Shown piece by piece: positions 44,841 through 52,954 of a stretch of DNA of 64,000 bases; the first letter of the stretch is position 1, and the number at the start of each line of letters is the position of its first letter. The position numbers were made by a program, and so were the translations under genes. This stretch comes from Pseudoalteromonas citrea. GTDB lineage: Bacteria; Pseudomonadota; Gammaproteobacteria; Enterobacterales; Alteromonadaceae. Under the pieces are notes generated by a model. It ran no database searches. It saw only the letters and a list, made by a program, of their open reading frames with translations, and was not told where the DNA came from. The stretch covers positions 1,100,455-1,164,454 of the forward strand of contig NZ_AHBZ03000027.1 in assembly GCF_000238375.3 (NCBI RefSeq). The letters run 5' to 3'.

Positions 44841-45634
44841 GGCCTTGTTGATCAAATAGCTAACTACCAATCAATTTCTCAGCTTTAACTCTGTTGCTGA
44901 TATTTGGGCATACCTAGCCCAGTCATTTTATTTATTGCCTTCACTTTAATCATCGTTTCAGTATGCTGACTATTAAATTGACGACTTTTTAGCTTATCAC
45001 CCATTAATTGTTTAAAACGATACATCGCCGTCTCGGCAAGTGAACGAAGGTGGTACCCTGAATTCACTTTCCACTGCGTTAACCCTATTTGGTGCATCAT
45101 AAATACGGCATTATTTCTGGGGTGTCCTTTTTCCCAGTATTGGGCATTGTCTCTTGGCGGTACCCGCATAATCGCTTTTTTTGCTGCGACCTCCTCATAG
45201 CAACTGCGTGTGTCATATGCTCCATCACCTGTGACTCTGTCTATATTCCTACGCAGTGGCCTGATTAAATCGGCAAGGGCTTCTCCATCTGACACATTGA
45301 CCATCGACAGCTCAGCACCCACAATATCGTGACTTGTCGCATCTACGGCCAAGTGCAGTTTTCGCCAAGTTCGACGCTTAGTCGCTCGATGTTTTCTCGT
45401 ATGCCATTCACCATTTCCGTACACTTTAAGGCCTGTGCTATCGACTACGATATCTATAAAGCCTTTGCCAGCGCTCTTTCTATATTGCACATCAAGTGTT
45501 TTGCTGCGTTTACATAAACAACTATAACCGGGTGATTGCTGCGAAGTATCCATCATAGTGAGCAAGGAATTTACAAACCCCTATAAAGCTCTTAACGGCA
45601 AGTGAAATACAGCTCTTAAGGTTAAACAGGTTTC
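44841..45634 (-). mobile_element. IS5-family (IS903-like) element fragment, second piece
   Basis: Contains the terminal repeat GGCCTTGTTGATCAAATAG at 44841-44859 (23 bases identical, reversed, to 39004-39026) and the transposase from codon ETC onward. The upstream part of the element is absent. Oriented opposite to the N-terminal fragment at 38854. Confidence 0.82.
44885..45634 (-). pseudogene. IS5-family transposase, C-terminal fragment with a nonsense codon
   Basis: Homologous sequence begins at 45634 (ETCLTLRAVFHLPLRAL). The next codon, Gln in the family, is TAG (45581-45583), then GFVNSLLTMM continues in the same frame to the stop. A DDE core is intact after that: VVDSTGLKVYG, VTGDGAYDT and the YHLRSLAETAMYRFK signature. 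Missing N-terminus and one stop make it non-functional. A protein could only start at an internal codon such as TTG 45565. Confidence 0.85.
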
Positions 45635-46087
45635 AACAAAATAACTCTGGCGGGGTAGAACAAACTACCTCGTTTTTTCATTTCGTCGCTGCCACTATTT
45701 GACGTTTGACCCATTTGCAATAAAGCGTTGCTCTGACATATATCCGGGCTTAACTGTTATTTCAGTGCCCCTAATGAGCTTCGAGCCTATACACCCTAAT
45801 TTGAATACACCCAAGCGGTTTATATACCGTGCCTTTGCCGGGTTTTGTATAGGCAGGCTAGGCCTTTTTTCATCTAACTGTAGTGAACAATGATAGGCGA
45901 TTGGCAAGTACTCTCAACACCCACTCGGGTTAAGTCACCCTTGTCTTTTACGAGCTGCTTGCCAATCTAACTTTGTATTTAAACATTACCTTGAACCTGG
46001 TTGCATGAACGTATGGGGCGGTAATATTCATTTTTTTGAAGTAATATCCACATTAATCTTGCCAGACGATGCGCCATAAAAAAATTT
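45635..46087. other. Unassigned region between IS5 fragment and RAYT unit
   Basis: About 450 bases without a convincing gene. Two long-range pairings are visible: CCTATACA (45786-45793) with TGTATAGG (45846-45853) and GATTGGCAAG (45899-45908) with CTTGCCAATC (45958-45967). Perhaps a decayed mobile element or a structured element; not identified. Confidence 0.45.
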
Positions 46088-46247
46088 AAACTGACACCCA
46101 TCCAAAATTGACTGTTTTTCATTCATCATCTACCCTTTAAATTCAGTTTAAAAGGTAAGCAATTTCCTCATGGTCACAGCACGAAAAAGACAAGTGAGTT
46201 TAACTGACACCAAATACTACCATTGTATTTCACGATGTGTTCGCCGG
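46088..46247 (+). repeat. Diverged partial copy of the RAYT 5' end
   Basis: About 160 bases resembling 46278-46440, with scattered substitutions. Includes a GACACCCATCCAAAA flank and a start (46170) reading MVTARKRQVSLTDTKYYHCI, broken after CVRR. It shares the first 26 codons of the RAYT gene. GCCGGATTTTAACTGA is then repeated in tandem at 46244-46275. Confidence 0.8.
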
Positions 46248-46271
46248 ATTTTAACTGACGCCGGATTTTAA
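46170..46271 (+). pseudogene. Truncated RAYT transposase start
   Basis: 33 codons from ATG 46170 to TAA 46271, homologous to the intact gene through residue 26 (CVRR), then unrelated (ILTDAGF). A remnant of an older copy. Confidence 0.75.
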
Positions 46272-46283
46272 CTGATTTTAACT

Positions 46284-46298
46284 GACACCCACCCAAAA
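46284..46298 (+). repeat. Left terminal repeat of the RAYT unit
   Basis: GACACCCACCCAAAA, preceded by TTTTAACT. The reverse complement TTTTGGGTGGGTGTC is found at 47521-47535 and 47757-47771, so the transposase gene is bracketed by inverted repeats. Confidence 0.8.
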
Positions 46299-46361
46299 TT
46301 GATTGTTTTTCATTCATTGCCTATCTTATAGATTCAGCTTAAAAGATAGGCGCTTTCTCTT

Positions 46362-47336
46362 ATGGCCACAGCACGAAAAAGACAAGTGAGTTTAACTGAT
46401 ACCAAATACTACCATTGTATTTCACGGTGTGTTCGTCGTGCGTATTTGTGTGGTGAAGATAAGGTAACAGGGCAATCGTATGAACACAGAAGAGGCTGGA
46501 TAGAAGACAAACTGCTGGAACTTGCCAAAGTATTTTGTATTGATGTGTGTGCGTATGCGGTGATGAGTAACCATACTCATATTGTGCTTTATGTAGATGA
46601 TATAAAAGCTAAAAGACTGAGTGATAAAGCGATTATTATCAGATGGCATAAGCTATTTAAAGGTACCATACTGTCTCATAAGTCCCTTCAAGGTGAGCGT
46701 CTAGACTCAGCACAGCAATACTTTTTAAATAAAGACATTGAACAATTTAGAGAACGTTTAGCGAGTATCAGTTGGTTTATGCGGGTACTGAATGAAAGCA
46801 TCGCCCGAAAAGCGAATAAAGAAGATGGTTGTACTGGGAGATTTTGGGAAGGGCGCTTTAAATCACAAGCCTTACTCGATGAAGCGGCACTGGCAGCTTG
46901 TATGGCGTATGTCGATTTAAATCCAATCAGAGCAAAGATGGCTGACACACCCGAAACCTCAGACTACACCAGTGTAAAAACTCGTTGTGAACATGCCAAA
47001 GAGGGCAAGCAACCTAAACAATTGGCGCGTTTTGCAGGCAGCCCCCGAAAGCGCATGCCTAAAGGTTTACCGTTTGAATTAAAGTCATACTTAGAGCTGG
47101 TAGAATTAACCGGCCGATGTATGCGAGCAGATAAGCGAGGCGCTATAAGCCCAATCAACTCCCCAATTTTAGAAAGACTAAACATAGCCCCGGAAAACTG
47201 GCTAAAACTCACCACGCAATTTACCAGAGTATTCCACGGTGCAGTAGGGCGACCTCAAAAGCTTGATAATTATTGTGCGAGCCTGGAAATTAAACGGCGG
47301 GCTAACTATAAGCAGTGTGAAAGGTTGCTGGCTTAA
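46362..47336 (+). CDS. REP-associated tyrosine transposase (RAYT, TnpA_REP)
   Basis: 324 residues. The Y1-transposase fold of IS200/IS605 relatives: YYHCISRCVRRAYLCGED near the N-terminus, the HUH motif within CAYAVMSNHTHIVLYVDD, and the nucleophile tyrosine in ACMAYVDLNPIRAK. A long basic C-terminal region follows (ARFAGSPRKRMPKGLPFELK). RAYTs act on short palindromic REP sequences, and here inverted repeats flank the gene. Its last codons are also included in a tandem duplication. ATG at 46362 lies after a TCTCTT-type weak ribosome site. Intact. Confidence 0.9.
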   Translation: MATARKRQVSLTDTKYYHCISRCVRRAYLCGEDKVTGQSYEHRRGWIEDKLLELAKVFCIDVCAYAVMSNHTHIVLYVDDIKAKRLSDKAIIIRWHKLFKGTILSHKSLQGERLDSAQQYFLNKDIEQFRERLASISWFMRVLNESIARKANKEDGCTGRFWEGRFKSQALLDEAALAACMAYVDLNPIRAKMADTPETSDYTSVKTRCEHAKEGKQPKQLARFAGSPRKRMPKGLPFELKSYLELVELTGRCMRADKRGAISPINSPILERLNIAPENWLKLTTQFTRVFHGAVGRPQKLDNYCASLEIKRRANYKQCERLLA

Positions 47337-47550
47337 TTTTTAGACCATCAAGATAATCTCTATATAACCAATATATCAAGCTTGGCGGGTTAGCCGTGCC
47401 TTATTACTGGGTATGAGTTCAGTTTTTCTCTATTTTGGAGCTTATAGCGCATTTACTTGATTCAATTTTACTAACCAAACGATATTTCAGATTGAACGCG
47501 GCTTATTTATTGGAATTAACTTTTGGGTGGGTGTCATCTTAATCAGTTTT
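47315..47550 (+). repeat. Tandem repeat unit 1 (236 bp)
   Basis: First of two identical 236-bp units. Starts GTGTGAAAGGTTGCTGG inside the RAYT gene end and includes TTTTGGGTGGGTGTC at 47521-47535. Confidence 0.95.
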
Positions 47551-47786
47551 GTGTGAAAGGTTGCTGGCTTAATTTTTAGACCATCAAGATAATCTCTATA
47601 TAACCAATATATCAAGCTTGGCGGGTTAGCCGTGCCTTATTACTGGGTATGAGTTCAGTTTTTCTCTATTTTGGAGCTTATAGCGCATTTACTTGATTCA
47701 ATTTTACTAACCAAACGATATTTCAGATTGAACGCGGCTTATTTATTGGAATTAACTTTTGGGTGGGTGTCATCTTAATCAGTTTT
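47551..47786 (+). repeat. Tandem repeat unit 2 (236 bp)
   Basis: Second unit, identical to the first by base-by-base comparison, with TTTTGGGTGGGTGTC at 47757-47771. The duplication is recent or maintained by recombination. It holds no separate gene. Confidence 0.95.
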
Positions 47787-47791
47787 TGTTT

Positions 47792-47817
47792 GACATACCG
47801 GGAGTGTCCATATATGT
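47792..47817 (+). repeat. 26-bp REP-like repeat, copy 3
   Basis: Third copy, 5 bases after the second tandem unit. Followed by CATCTTAATC, as the RAYT right end is (TGTCATCTTAATC). Confidence 0.9.
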
Positions 47818-47895
47818 CATCTTAATCTCCATTGCTCAGCGGAAAAATGCGAGCGCGAGCGAGTAGTTTTTCCGCTGAGGCAATTTGTTATGCTT

Positions 47896-49479
47896 TTATT
47901 GATTAGGCTGCGTTATAAAATTTTCTATTTCCCCTTTATATTTTGAATGGCCGCTCACATGGATAGAAACATCTACATTATTTATTTTTGGATTGTTGAT
48001 TCCATGCCTACCAATAGGGCTACCAAGATCGAACTTAACTCCCTCTCCTGCTTTATATAAATATTTTAAAACAGAATCATTTGAACTAAAGTAGTTATTG
48101 ATACTTCCAGATACGGAGTCTTCAATACCTGACCAATTTACACAGCTTGATGTATCTTTATCAGTTGAACAGCTATTATTTACGGCACCTCCAAGTAGAT
48201 GTACATCTTTAATAAAAGCTTCATCTTTTGTTTTTAGGGAAGCTAAACATGAATAAATTACTCTCGCTCCTAAGGAATGTCCTATTAAAATATACTCTTT
48301 ATCAGTTCTTGCAATAATATCTGATAACAAAGCTCCTACTTGGTAAGCTTTCACTCCAGCCACAGACCATGGATTTGTAACTAATCCAAGAGCTTGAAAA
48401 GCGTAACCTACTGGAGCAAGTTTGGTTGCTGCGGTTTTTGATGCAGATTTAGCTAACCCCCATACTCCTTTTTTAGCTATTTCTTTACTACCAATAGCGC
48501 TGAAAGTGCTAGCAATATCTCGAAGTCTCTTTGCTTCCCATTTCACATAATAAATTTCATTCTCTGGATAAATGTTTGTCAGTTCATCTAACCATTTACC
48601 TGATGCTTCCTTAGATTTTTCAGTTAAAAAACCATCTATACAAATTATTGCAGGTTGTGTACCTGGTTTAATTTTTATAATTTCAAAACCATCAATATCA
48701 CCATAATAACTATTTGATATGACAGCTCCGTATCTACCTCCAAGAGCTGAACCAGCAGCAGTTACTACTGCTACGCCTCCTGCCATTCCAGCACCTCCAG
48801 CTGCTAACGCGCCGCCACCCAAAGTAGCAAGACCAGCATTTGTTGCAGCTGCACCACTATATCCTAACAAAGAAGTGCCTAACGCCCCACCTACAGCTGG
48901 GGCTGCAGCGAGTGCTAAAGGTGCTATTACTGCAGCACCGCCGATTGTGTAAGCGGCAGTTGTGCCTATTTTTTTATAATCTCTATCTTTTCTTTCTACA
49001 ATATCTCTGTATTCACCTATGGTAGAAAGTTTCCAATTAAGAGTTTCAAACTTTGCAATTGTACCTTCATGAACAGAACAAAAATTACCTGACCAAATAC
49101 CAACATCATCTTTGTCTGTATTTTCTTCACCGGCAAATTTTGCTTTATTGTTACAAGCGCGACACTTAACAATTTCTTTACCACAGCCGTTACAGATATA
49201 AATATTTCTAGTAAAGTTGTTTCTTTCTTTTGGAGTACAACCATGTTTTTCAAAACACCAAGAACAATAACTCTCTATTTCTTCGAGATTAGAATCTAGA
49301 AAATTCCCAGCTTTGTCTGATAAATCAGAAATTGATTCTCCAACTGAGATTTTAGCGTCATTAATTCTATCTGTTATTTCTTCAGGGATGCAACCTTCTA
49401 CTTTATCCGCAACATTACTAGCTTTTTCTTTAGCTGAATTAGCTAGCTTCTCTGCATTCTCTTTTAGTTTTTTAAACAT
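47896..49479 (-). CDS. DUF726-like alpha/beta hydrolase with Zn-binding and hydrophobic segment
   Basis: 527 residues. An N-terminal lysine- and alanine-rich helical part (KLKENAEKLANSAKEKASNV) is followed by a cysteine cluster (YCSWCFEKHGCTP, YICNGCGKE, CRACNNKAKF) that suggests a Zn-ribbon. The middle, about residues 175-255, is strongly glycine/alanine-rich and hydrophobic (AAAPAVGGALGTSLLGYSGA, GGGALAAGGAGMAGGVAVVT). The C-terminal half is a hydrolase of the DUF726/TMCO4 kind: PAIICIDGFLTEKSKEASGK, YYVKWEAKRLRDIAS, nucleophile elbow IGHSLGARVIY and VHLLGGAVNNSCSTD. It may act on a membrane lipid; function unknown. Two palindromes lie upstream. Confidence 0.75.
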   Translation of the reverse strand: MFKKLKENAEKLANSAKEKASNVADKVEGCIPEEITDRINDAKISVGESISDLSDKAGNFLDSNLEEIESYCSWCFEKHGCTPKERNNFTRNIYICNGCGKEIVKCRACNNKAKFAGEENTDKDDVGIWSGNFCSVHEGTIAKFETLNWKLSTIGEYRDIVERKDRDYKKIGTTAAYTIGGAAVIAPLALAAAPAVGGALGTSLLGYSGAAATNAGLATLGGGALAAGGAGMAGGVAVVTAAGSALGGRYGAVISNSYYGDIDGFEIIKIKPGTQPAIICIDGFLTEKSKEASGKWLDELTNIYPENEIYYVKWEAKRLRDIASTFSAIGSKEIAKKGVWGLAKSASKTAATKLAPVGYAFQALGLVTNPWSVAGVKAYQVGALLSDIIARTDKEYILIGHSLGARVIYSCLASLKTKDEAFIKDVHLLGGAVNNSCSTDKDTSSCVNWSGIEDSVSGSINNYFSSNDSVLKYLYKAGEGVKFDLGSPIGRHGINNPKINNVDVSIHVSGHSKYKGEIENFITQPNQ

Positions 49480-49827
49480 TAATTGAAATACTCCATTAGT
49501 TATTCAATATGATATTGGTTTTTATTAGCATAACAATTTAATATCGACCCAATGGGTCGTTTTTCTACCGAGCCTCGGGTCATTTTGATCATTGTACCAG
49601 TTCTATCACAATAACTAACTTGTTGCTAAAGATATATTTTTAATCATTGTAGAAATTATGGAAAGGATACAAACGACCCAATGGGTCGTTTTCTTGACTA
49701 TAGAAGAAACACAAAGCAACTGGACATAAAAACAGTGTTTTAAAAATGATTTTCTAATGCCGCTATTCTTTTGAGGCATTCGCCTAAACACGTTTTAGGG
49801 TAGAAACGAGTTACGCTTCAAGGTCCA
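49480..49827. promoter_or_regulatory. Upstream region of the DUF726-like gene with two operator-like palindromes
   Basis: CGACCCAATGGGTCG occurs twice, at 49545-49559 and 49675-49689, about 130 bases apart. The second has 9-bp arms (AAACGACCC and GGGTCGTTT). Both read in the promoter region of the minus-strand gene, and each has a T-run on one side, so hairpin function is also possible. No gene between them. Confidence 0.6.
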
Positions 49828-50100
49828 CTATTGGCACATTTTGGCCCGATAAGATCTCTTCTGTGAGTGACGAAAATTAGCGCAAAGCTGAGATATACTT
49901 TCAGCTAGTAATATGTTCCTGTACTCCTTTATATAAAATTTAGAGAGTTTTCTGCATATTGGTGTTAATCCACCAGTTGAATCACATACTAATACCATCG
50001 AGACACTATTAAGATAGTTAACTACTAGATCTAGAAAGACCTTTTCTTGTTCGCTTTTTAGCTTTAATGGATTAACAATGAGATCTGCTAATAAATACAT
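49828..50100 (-). CDS. Doubtful small ORF, 90 aa
   Basis: 90 residues (LADLIVNPLKLKSEQEKVFL near the start, end SYRAKMCQ). Has some hydrophobic patches (VNYLNSVSMVLVCDSTGG) but no recognised domain, and the ATG at 50100 lacks a ribosome site. May be a decayed gene fragment. Reported because nothing else covers the region. Confidence 0.25.
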   Translation of the reverse strand: MYLLADLIVNPLKLKSEQEKVFLDLVVNYLNSVSMVLVCDSTGGLTPICRKLSKFYIKEYRNILLAESISQLCANFRHSQKRSYRAKMCQ

Positions 50101-50230
50101 CGAGAGGACTGTTTGAAGAGGTGAATAGAAAAGTCTTCAATAAAGCATCATATTTTTGGAGAAGCGTTAAATGGTTCTTTGAAAGTTCTTGTTTCCAATT
50201 TGTTTTACCGTGAAGGAGCAGCGGCTGCGA

Positions 50231-50398
50231 TCACTCAGCCAACTCAGTAGAAAGGTTATCTTGTGTTGCGGTGTTGTCGACTTGCTCAGCTCTGTCTGCT
50301 TTAGAGACGTAACGTGGTTTATTACTTTTATGTAATTTTGCATTCGCACGTTTATCTTTCTTTTTAAGCTTTTCGTAAATCTTCTTTTTACGGTTCAT
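50231..50398 (-). CDS. DUF2986 family small protein
   Basis: 55 residues, very basic at the start (MNRKKKIYEKLKKKDKRANA) and then KLHKSNKPRYVSKADRAEQ, which matches the DUF2986 pattern seen in Alteromonadales and Vibrionaceae. The C-terminus is acidic and less conserved. A GAGGAG ribosome site precedes the ATG at 50398. Function unknown; its basic character suggests RNA or ribosome association. It lies about 270 bases from the divergently read protease gene. Confidence 0.85.
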   Translation of the reverse strand: MNRKKKIYEKLKKKDKRANAKLHKSNKPRYVSKADRAEQVDNTATQDNLSTELAE

Positions 50399-50632
50399 TA
50401 ATGACTCCTCATGTTTAGATTGCGCATTGTATTGTGAATGAGTGAATAATGGAAATTATGGCGAGATAATTTTTTTATCACGTTCCTCTTTTACGTTTTT
50501 ATGTGTGTTTTATGTTTTTTTTGTAATTTATTTTTTACTTTAAGTTGCTGTAAATTCGAATAATTGCAAATATTAACATGACAACGGTGTCTTTTGACTG
50601 TTGCTGAATTGTGATCACGGTGTTATGTTTAG

Positions 50633-50662
50633 TTCCCCTTTCGGGGCATAATTCTAGGGGAA
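50633..50662 (+). promoter_or_regulatory. Possible RBS-sequestering element before the protease
   Basis: TTCCCCT (50633-50639) is complementary to AGGGGAA (50656-50662), which includes the ribosome site of the protease gene. An alternative short hairpin, CCCC-TTTC-GGGG (50635-50646), competes with it. Inference from sequence alone. Confidence 0.4.
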
Positions 50663-52471
50663 ATGATGATTTATAAAAAAACTATACTTGCAGCTGCTGT
50701 GCTTTCTGCAACATGTGCAGCCAATGCAAATACAGCACCAACACAAGAATTAACAAAAAAAGATCCACTGACATTTCAACAGTGGCATTTACAAAACACC
50801 GGTCAAACTGGCTTTTCTTTATCGGCTGGCCAAGTAGGTGAAGATCTTAATTTAGATTTTTCAGACCGTATGGGCATTAAAGGCCGCGGTATCACAGTAT
50901 CAGTTATTGATACGGGCGTTGAGATTTCTCACCCTGATCTAGTTAACAACGTTGTACCGGGTTCTAAAAACCTAGTTGACGGCAGTGACTTCCCTACAGA
51001 TAACAATGGTCACGGTACTGCTGTTGCTGGTTTGATTGCCGCTGAAGAAGGTAATGGCCTTGGTGGACGTGGTGTAGCACCTTATGCAAACTTAGTTGGT
51101 TTCAACTTTTTAGATGAGCAATCTGTAACATCATGGATGGTGTCTCACGGCCTAAATGAAGATTTCCGTGCACTTGATCGCTTTACAGATCCTCGCGTAT
51201 TTAACCAAAGTTATGGTAGTACGCCATCAGCACCCATTGACGGTACTTTAGCAAACAACCCGCGTTTTGCGCTAGAAGAGCAAGTAATGCAAGACATTAC
51301 ACTTGATAGCCATTGGGGTCGTGGTGCGGTATATGTTAAATCTGCGGGTAACTCTTTCAGAAATTACAACGCCTATATTCAAGGTACTCGTTTTTTAGTT
51401 TTACCTTATGAGAACAATCAGTTCTTTAATAACCAAGGGCTGCCATTCCACGATGCGAATATTACGTCAAGTAATACCACTAATTGGAACCTAGTCGTAT
51501 CAGCATTGAATGCTGATGGTAAGCTATCTTCATACTCTTCTGTTGGTGCGAATGTATTTTTATCAGCACCAGGTGGTGAGTATGGTCAAGACAGACCTGC
51601 AATGGTTACGGTTGACTTAACTGGCTGTGACAAGGGTGGTAATGTTACTGGTGCACATAAAAATGCGTTACATGGTGGTGCTGAACTAGACCCTAATTGT
51701 GACTATCGCGGCACAATGAATGGTACATCATCAGCTGCACCAAATGCATCGGGTGCAATTGCAACGGTTATGTCTGCAAACCCAGCGCTTGATTCTCGTA
51801 CAGTACGTCATATTCTTGCTTCAACGGCACGCAAAACTGACCCTACGCATGATGGTGTATCAATTAACTTTGAATCAGCTACGGGTGAACAAGTTAGCTA
51901 CGATGCAATCCCTGCATGGCAAACAAATGCGGCAGGTTATAACTTCCATAACTTTTATGGCTTAGGCGCATTTAATATTGATGATGCTGTATATAAAGCA
52001 TTGTTTACCGGTGTTTCATTGCCTGAGTTGCAAACAACGCAGTGGCAGTTACAAGAAGCGAATGTTGCTATCCCAGATGCAAGTTTAGCGGGTGCGCAAA
52101 GCACAACGGTTGTTGAAGAAAACTTAACGATTGAAGCGGTTCAGTTGAAATTGAACGTTGACCATGAGCGTTTACGTGATATTGCAGTAGAACTCACTTC
52201 ACCATCAGGTACTCGTAGTGTGGTATTAAGTGCACGAACTGGTTTCTTAAATGGTACAGATGGTGGTTTCACTAATTCTATCATGCTGAGTCACCACTTC
52301 TATGGTGAGCAATCTCAAGGTAACTGGACAATCAAAGTAATTGATACTGATAAAGGTACCAGCAGTACTTTAATCTATAACCAAAATATTGGTTTGTTCA
52401 GAACGAATACAGCCAACAATGCAGTAGATGGTGTATTGAAAGATTGGTCTTTAAGAATTTATGGTCACTAA
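50663..52471 (+). CDS. Subtilisin-like S8 peptidase, kexin-type with C-terminal P domain
   Basis: 602 residues. Signal peptide to about residue 23 (ILAAAVLSATCAANANT) leads almost directly to the catalytic domain: Asp83 in VIDTGVEISHPDL, His117 in DNNGHGTAVAG, the oxyanion Asn in VKSAGNSF and Ser356 in NGTSSAAP. No I9-type propeptide is visible between. After about 470 comes a P/Homo B domain (LRDIAVELTSPSGTRSV, ending VLKDWSLRIYGH) as in kexin and proprotein convertases. ATG 50663 or 50666; AGGGG supports the second. An exported small protein gene begins 13 bases after the stop. Confidence 0.93.
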   Translation: MMIYKKTILAAAVLSATCAANANTAPTQELTKKDPLTFQQWHLQNTGQTGFSLSAGQVGEDLNLDFSDRMGIKGRGITVSVIDTGVEISHPDLVNNVVPGSKNLVDGSDFPTDNNGHGTAVAGLIAAEEGNGLGGRGVAPYANLVGFNFLDEQSVTSWMVSHGLNEDFRALDRFTDPRVFNQSYGSTPSAPIDGTLANNPRFALEEQVMQDITLDSHWGRGAVYVKSAGNSFRNYNAYIQGTRFLVLPYENNQFFNNQGLPFHDANITSSNTTNWNLVVSALNADGKLSSYSSVGANVFLSAPGGEYGQDRPAMVTVDLTGCDKGGNVTGAHKNALHGGAELDPNCDYRGTMNGTSSAAPNASGAIATVMSANPALDSRTVRHILASTARKTDPTHDGVSINFESATGEQVSYDAIPAWQTNAAGYNFHNFYGLGAFNIDDAVYKALFTGVSLPELQTTQWQLQEANVAIPDASLAGAQSTTVVEENLTIEAVQLKLNVDHERLRDIAVELTSPSGTRSVVLSARTGFLNGTDGGFTNSIMLSHHFYGEQSQGNWTIKVIDTDKGTSSTLIYNQNIGLFRTNTANNAVDGVLKDWSLRIYGH

Positions 52472-52484
52472 GGGGTAGATGTAT

Positions 52485-52910
52485 ATGAAACAACTATTAG
52501 TAATTGCTGCAATGACAGTATCTTCAGTGGCGCTAGCAAACACGGCCGTGTCAAATGAAGAATTGGCGCAACATTCAGTGCAAGATGTCAGTGTGCTACT
52601 GGCACAAGGTGGCCAGTTTGGTACGGTTAATGACGGTCAAAGTGTTGAGAAAGGTCAGATCATCGTAGGTGAGAATGGTCTAAGTGCTTTCAAAGCAACA
52701 GGTGAAGTGATCGTCGAATTGGCAACATTTGCAGATGCGGATAAAGTAGCTGCAGCACATGGTTTGACACTTAAGCAAGCGTATAAGTCATTCTATGTTG
52801 TGACGTCTTCACAGACTAATTTGACAGAGGTGGTTAATACACTGCGTCAACAAGGTACGGTTATTTCAGCTGACCTTGGTTTAATTGACTTAGGTACTAA
52901 AGTTAATTAA
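52485..52910 (+). CDS. Small exported protein, candidate chaperone of the S8 peptidase
   Basis: 141 residues (ATG 52485 favoured by AGGGG at 52471-52475). Signal peptide KQLLVIAAMTVSSVALA is followed by NTAVSNEE. The mature part is a compact alpha/beta-looking sequence with KGQIIVGENGLSAFKATGEV, KVAAAHGLTLKQAYKSFYVV and a C-terminal tail LGLIDLGTKVN. In Aeromonas sobria a kexin-like serine protease also lacks a propeptide and needs the product of the next gene (ORF2) to mature. The same layout suggests such a role here. Homology to ORF2 is not verified. Confidence 0.7.
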   Translation: MKQLLVIAAMTVSSVALANTAVSNEELAQHSVQDVSVLLAQGGQFGTVNDGQSVEKGQIIVGENGLSAFKATGEVIVELATFADADKVAAAHGLTLKQAYKSFYVVTSSQTNLTEVVNTLRQQGTVISADLGLIDLGTKVN

Positions 52911-52926
52911 TCAATTAATAATTAGA

Positions 52927-52954
52927 GGCTTAAGAGTTTTCTCTTAAGCCTTTT
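52927..52954 (+). terminator. Terminator of the protease operon
   Basis: GGCTTAAGAG - TTTT - CTCTTAAGCC then TTTT, 17 bases after the small-protein gene. The region 52955-53265 to the next gene is AT-rich and empty. Confidence 0.9.

Noticed and set aside
45695-45907. 70-codon minus-strand frame
   Set aside because: No domain, no ribosome site; it lies in a region of element remnants and looks incidental.
47337-47791. CRISPR-like reading of the repeats after the RAYT gene
   Set aside because: Only two units of 236 bp, with no short repeat-spacer pattern; it is a tandem duplication.
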